Below are positions 6,320 to 8,665 of a DNA stretch of 8,665 nucleotides, in pieces; position 1 is the first letter of the stretch, and each line of letters begins with the position of its first letter. Made by a program: the position numbers and the translations under genes. The DNA is from Clostridiales bacterium (GTDB lineage Bacteria; Bacillota; Clostridia; WRLR01), in NCBI GenBank assembly GCA_031287655.1, contig JAITSR010000151.1:1-8665 (forward strand), given 5' to 3'. The notes below the pieces were generated by a model that saw only the letters and a list, made by a program, of their open reading frames with translations, was not told the DNA's origin and did not search any database.

Positions 6320-6745
6320 AAGTACAAAGACCTTGCCGACAACATACGAAAAGCGGAGCGGCGGCTTGATACCCTTTCACAGCATATATCGCAGTATGAG
6401 AGCCGCAAACAGCACAGGGCGGTTTACAACGAGTATGCCAAACTGAAAGACCCGAAGAAACGCGAAGCATACTACGCCAAGCACGGCGCGGAAATCGAAG
6501 CGGTCAAAGCCGCGAGGGACTAACTCAACACCGTTATGAACGGCAGAACCGACCCGCCGCCCATCAAGGAGTGGAGAGCCGAGCAAACGAAGCTGACAGC
6601 CGCCAAATACGCCGCCTGTGAGCGTTATTACGGCTTACAGGACGAAGTGCGGAGCGTGGAGCAGTTACGCAAGGGCGCGGAGAATATCATGCGCGAGGAC
6701 ACACAAGAACGACAACCGCGCAGAACGCAGGACATTGACCGATAA
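6320..6745 (+). pseudogene. Relaxase/mobilization protein C-terminus, broken by an in-frame stop
   Basis: One frame reads KYKDLADNIRKAERRLDTL, then YNEYAKLKDPKKREAYY, AKHGAEIEAVKAARD, a TAA at 6521-6523, and continues LNTVMNGRT, IKEWRAEQTKLTAAKYAACE, RYYGLQDEVRSVEQLRKGAE, NIMREDTQERQPRRTQDIDR and stop (6743-6745). This charged, coiled-coil-like stretch is what I know as the C-terminal tail of relaxases (nicking enzymes) on clostridial conjugative and mobilizable elements. The stop falls where homologues seem to have a Tyr codon (RDYL type), so one substitution may have made it. A TGA at 6311-6313 closes the frame upstream, and the N-terminal nuclease domain is absent. With no frame shift across 425 bases, decay looks recent. 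The short open stretch 6536-6745 is only its distal part, not a separate gene. Confidence 0.72.
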
Positions 6746-6775
6746 ACTGTTTGTTCCGATAATTAAAATTGCTAA

Positions 6776-6804
6776 GGGCGCGGGAGTGTGCGCACCCCGC
6801 GCCC
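6776..6804. terminator. GC-rich hairpin after the relaxase remnant (terminator-like, no T-tract)
   Basis: GGGCGCGGG at 6776-6784 pairs perfectly with CCCGCGCCC at 6796-6804. Inside, GTG (6786-6788) pairs with CAC (6793-6795) after one bulged A. The stem is very stable and stands 30 bases beyond the relaxase stop, where a terminator is expected. No run of T follows (ACGCTCTTCC instead). It could be a degraded terminator or a boundary structure insulating the next promoter. Confidence 0.5.
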
Positions 6805-6836
6805 ACGCTCTTCCAAAATGACAGTAGAAATTATTG

Positions 6837-6865
6837 TTGACAGGAAAGACTAAGAGTGATATAAT
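6837..6865 (+). promoter_or_regulatory. Consensus sigma-70/sigma-A promoter of the TetR cassette
   Basis: A perfect -35 box TTGACA at 6837-6842 and a perfect -10 box TATAAT at 6860-6865 are separated by 17 bases, the ideal spacing. Transcription should begin near 6871-6873 and give a leader of about 26 bases before the TetR gene. Such a strong promoter would normally need repression, which fits the palindromic operator covering the -10 box. Confidence 0.88.
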
Positions 6866-6884
6866 AACTTATCACTCAATGAGT
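6854..6884. promoter_or_regulatory. Palindromic operator over the -10 box, probable TetR autoregulation site
   Basis: GAGTGATA at 6854-6861 is matched in inverted orientation by TATCACTC at 6870-6877, giving perfect 8-bp half-sites with an 8-base centre that contains most of the -10 box. The right half overlaps a smaller palindrome, ACTCA-A-TGAGT, at 6874-6884, so three related half-sites are present. Position and size fit a TetR-family dimer site that blocks RNA polymerase. Binding by the adjacent TetR protein is inference from position. Confidence 0.75.
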
Positions 6885-6897
6885 TTGGAGATAGCGA

Positions 6898-7479
6898 ATG
6901 GCAGAGAAACGGAAATTACAAAAGGCAGAAACCAGAAAAAGAATAATTGCCGCCGCAATTAAGGTTTATTCTGAACAAGGGTTTTCCGTTCCCACAGTAA
7001 CTATTGCAGAAGAAGCGAAAGTTTCCCACGGATCGATTTTCGTTCACTTCCCTACTGTGGAAAGCCTTTTAATCTGTTTATTGGATTCCTTTTCGCAGAG
7101 TATAAACAACGAATTACAGTCTTTATCTGAATCCAGTGGCGATATAGAAAAGCTATTGAATATGCACATCAATGTATTGATACAGCATGAGGGCTTTTAT
7201 AAACGCTTGATAAAAGAAGCGGTCTATCTCCCAGAGGAAGCCAAGAACACATTTATTGCAATACAATCAATTGTGTCTATTCATTTTTTACAGGCTTTGG
7301 AATATGAAATCAGCGCAGGAAAAATAAAGGCTGTCCCTTTTCATATGTTATTCAATACATGGCTTGGGTTGGTTCACTACTACCTATTGAACGGCGAGTT
7401 GTTTGCGCCGCAAGATTCGGTTTTAACGCGCTATAAAAGCGCCCTGATAGAGTGCTTTACGGCGTTAATAAAACAATAA
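6898..7479 (+). CDS. TetR/AcrR-family transcriptional repressor
   Basis: This 193-residue protein has a TetR-type DNA-binding domain. Helix 1 is around TRKRIIAAAIKVYSEQGF (12-29). A helix-turn-helix at about 33-52 (TVTIAEEAKVSHGSIFVHF) ends in the diagnostic FVHFPTVESLL (48-58). The rest (about 60-193) is the helical ligand-binding and dimerization part, too divergent to name a ligand. SD GGAG at 6887-6890 lies seven bases before ATG. It is the first gene after a consensus promoter with an overlapping palindrome, so it probably represses its own transcript, which also carries the zinc-ribbon and HEAT genes. Base composition is clearly more AT-rich than the opp genes, suggesting acquired DNA. 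The inducer and any other targets are unknown. Confidence 0.92.
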   Translation: MAEKRKLQKAETRKRIIAAAIKVYSEQGFSVPTVTIAEEAKVSHGSIFVHFPTVESLLICLLDSFSQSINNELQSLSESSGDIEKLLNMHINVLIQHEGFYKRLIKEAVYLPEEAKNTFIAIQSIVSIHFLQALEYEISAGKIKAVPFHMLFNTWLGLVHYYLLNGELFAPQDSVLTRYKSALIECFTALIKQ

Positions 7480-7498
7480 AATTATGGAGGTAACAAAA

Positions 7499-7747
7499 AT
7501 GAAAACTTGTATCGCTTGTGGTATGCCAATGAAAGAAAAATCCGAATTTGCGATGGGAGATGAAAGCAAGGACTATTGCGTTCATTGCGCTAATGAGGAC
7601 GGTTCTATGCACTCTTTTGAGCAGAAAAAGGAGAGTATGATTGGATTCATCGTTAAGACGCAAGGATTAGCCAGAGAAGCCGCAGAAAGCGCGGCGTTGT
7701 CGATGATGAAAAAACTTCCCGCATGGGAAAGAAACTTTGCTAATTAA
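7499..7747 (+). CDS. Small zinc-ribbon protein (putative zinc ribbon, PF12674-like)
   Basis: This 82-residue protein has two CxxC knuckles: Cys4/Cys7 (CIACGMPM) and Cys27/Cys30 (YCVHCAN), 19 residues apart, as expected for one bound zinc. The CGMPM start with an acidic GDESKDYC segment is the pattern I know from the putative zinc-ribbon family often annotated PF12674. The second half (about 38-82) is helical and includes FIVKTQGL and MMKKLPAWERNF. I chose ATG 7499 because GGAGG at 7486-7490 sits eight bases upstream. An in-frame ATG at 7484 lies at this SD itself and has no SD of its own. The gene follows TetR by 19 bases and precedes the HEAT gene by 21, so all three share a transcript. The role is unknown; a nucleic-acid or protein-binding adaptor is plausible but unproven. 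Confidence 0.82.
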   Translation: MKTCIACGMPMKEKSEFAMGDESKDYCVHCANEDGSMHSFEQKKESMIGFIVKTQGLAREAAESAALSMMKKLPAWERNFAN

Positions 7748-7768
7748 ATCCGCTACGGGGTGAAACCT

Positions 7769-8383
7769 ATGATTGAATTATTAGCTTGTCGGCTTGGTAG
7801 GAATGATGAAATCCCGAATATTGAACTTGCGGAAAAGCTGTGCGACAGCAAGGACAAAAACGGAATACGCGAGATAGCTGACGGATTGAAGTCTGATGAC
7901 CAAGCCATAGCTAATGATTGCGTTAAGGTTCTGTACGAGATTGGGCAAAGAAAACCAGAATTGATACCCGCCTTTACAGATGATTTTATCACGGCTTTGT
8001 CAAGTAAGAACAATCGGATTGTTTGGGGAAGCATGAGGGCTTTATCGTTCATCGCCCCGCTTGAGTCAAAAGCGATATTTGAGCGTTTGCCTGAAATCAT
8101 CACGGCTTACAAAAAAGGAAGCGTTATCACGGTTGATAATAGTATCAGCGTTTTTGCCCATCTGTGCAAAGCAAATGAAAATTATCAAAAGCAGATATTT
8201 TCTCTTTTACTTGACCACCTTGCGAAGTGCAGGGTAAAAGAAATCCCACAACACGCCGAGCGGATTGCGGTTTGTATTGATTCAAGCAATAAAGAAGCGT
8301 TTACAAAGGTGTTAGACGCAAGGGCAAATGAACTATCCGAATCACAGACAAGCAGGATAGCGAAGCTGAAAAAGAAATTATAG
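7769..8383 (+). CDS. HEAT-repeat-like helical protein
   Basis: This 204-residue, nearly all-helical protein has repeating pairs of amphipathic helices. Examples are the region IREIADGLKSDDQAIANDCV (about 33-52) with KVLYEIGQRKPELI, then FITALSSKNNRIVWGSMRAL with SFIAP. A pair around PEIITAYKKGSVITVDNSI follows, and later LLLDHLAKC. The spacing of about 35-40 residues and the N-R-I-V-W-G-S-M helix resemble HEAT or ARM-type scaffolds. It ends in a basic tail (AKLKKKL). I prefer ATG 7769, because GGGGTG at 7757-7762 is placed as its SD. A GTG at 7760 in the same frame would add three residues but lacks an SD. No enzyme motif is seen. It is the last gene of the TetR cassette, with a terminator 36 bases after its stop. 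A scaffold or partner of the zinc-ribbon protein is inference. Confidence 0.75.
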   Translation: MIELLACRLGRNDEIPNIELAEKLCDSKDKNGIREIADGLKSDDQAIANDCVKVLYEIGQRKPELIPAFTDDFITALSSKNNRIVWGSMRALSFIAPLESKAIFERLPEIITAYKKGSVITVDNSISVFAHLCKANENYQKQIFSLLLDHLAKCRVKEIPQHAERIAVCIDSSNKEAFTKVLDARANELSESQTSRIAKLKKKL

Positions 8384-8401
8384 CTTGATTCACTTCCAGA
8401 A

Positions 8402-8433
8402 AGGTAGGGCAACCGCCAGGTAGGGCAACCGCC
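8402..8433 (+). repeat. Perfect 16-bp tandem repeat at the terminator
   Basis: AGGTAGGGCAACCGCC occurs twice back to back (8402-8417 and 8418-8433) with no mismatch. The second copy supplies the 5' arm, the loop and the first three bases of the 3' arm of the terminator. The first copy could pair equally well with the same 3' arm over a longer loop, so two alternative stems are possible. Confidence 0.9.
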
Positions 8434-8446
8434 CTGCCTTTTTTTT
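8419..8446 (+). terminator. Intrinsic terminator of the TetR-zinc ribbon-HEAT unit
   Basis: GGTAGGGC at 8419-8426 pairs with GCCCTGCC at 8431-8438 (eight pairs, one a T-G wobble) around the tetraloop AACC. Eight T residues follow directly (8439-8446). This is a textbook rho-independent terminator on the plus strand, and it closes the three-gene transcript 36 bases after the last stop codon. Confidence 0.92.
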
Positions 8447-8665
8447 CGCTTAAATCGTAACGCCGATATGGTAGACATTTAGGGAGTGGGCAAACCACAT
8501 TGAATCAAAAGAAATCAAGCAAGCCGAAGGGAAGTTCGCCCCTCTGGTGGGAAGCACGCCAACGCGATTTTGCCGCGCCAAACTTGTTGTATGCTTCAAC
8601 GAACACTGCCACAACTGCGAGCAACGTCTCAAGTTTTCTCGCGAAACAGCGGCTGCGTCGCGCCA
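8447..8665. other. Unassigned sequence at the right edge
   Basis: No gene is recognised here. Two plus-strand frames are open to the window edge. One is open from 8461 and contains a TTG at 8500 (TTG-AAT-CAA) that could be read as a weak start, without a convincing SD. The other contains the reading GKFAPLVGSTPTRFCRAKLV, followed by four cysteines in a short span (VCF, HCH, NCE). Neither has an ATG start here. The antisense frame is also open for about 60 codons. GC content rises again compared with the cassette. It may be the start of another gene, a decayed gene or intergenic repeat DNA. Confidence 0.35.

Noticed and set aside
6536..6745. Separate small gene starting at ATG 6536
   Set aside because: It is the distal part of the relaxase tail after the in-frame TAA and has no SD of its own.
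6618..6821. Plus-strand frame overlapping the relaxase tail and the GC-rich hairpin
   Set aside because: Out of frame with the recognisable relaxase sequence and no homology seen.
7484..7498. Upstream ATG for the zinc-ribbon gene
   Set aside because: The GGAGG that serves as SD for ATG 7499 directly overlaps this region. The family starts at the MKTC segment.
7760..7768. GTG start for the HEAT-like gene
   Set aside because: No SD precedes it, and the GGGGTG here is itself well placed as SD for ATG 7769.

Overview
The window looks like a chromosomal segment of a high-GC Bacillota, most likely of class Clostridia. Three things point this way: a Gram-positive style opp operon with a lipoprotein OppA, strong Shine-Dalgarno (SD) sites, and relaxase and AlbA_2-type regulator remnants of kinds I associate with clostridial integrative elements. 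No marker gene is present, so the taxonomy is inferred.

Region 1 (1-5928) is a GC-rich, same-strand oligopeptide uptake operon: the tail of oppB, then oppC, oppD, oppF, oppA and a divergent cyclophilin-type protein. OppB and OppC form the membrane channel, OppD and OppF are the paired ATPases, and OppA is the lipid-anchored peptide receptor. oppB/oppC, oppD/oppF and oppA/cyclophilin overlap by 4 to 7 bases, which suggests translational coupling. Two gaps interrupt the operon. The 165-bp oppC-oppD gap holds three perfect hairpins in a row. The oppF-oppA gap holds a 33-bp tandem duplication that begins inside the oppF stop region. I see no terminator after the cyclophilin gene.

Region 2 (5929-6810) is a scar of mobile DNA. 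Directly after the cyclophilin stop lies the 3' end of an AlbA_2/winged-helix regulator gene whose front is missing. It contains two interlocked inverted repeats. Then comes the 3' end of a relaxase (mobilization) gene broken by in-frame stops, followed by a GC-rich hairpin.

Region 3 (6837-8446) is markedly more AT-rich and forms a complete transcription unit. It has a consensus promoter overlapped by a palindromic operator, a TetR-family repressor, an 82-residue zinc-ribbon protein, a HEAT-repeat-like helical protein, and an intrinsic terminator with eight T residues. It reads as a self-regulated cargo cassette of unknown function, and it is the best candidate for an undescribed system here.

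Region 4 (8447-8665) has no gene I recognise. Two forward frames stay open to the window edge, but neither has a convincing start.
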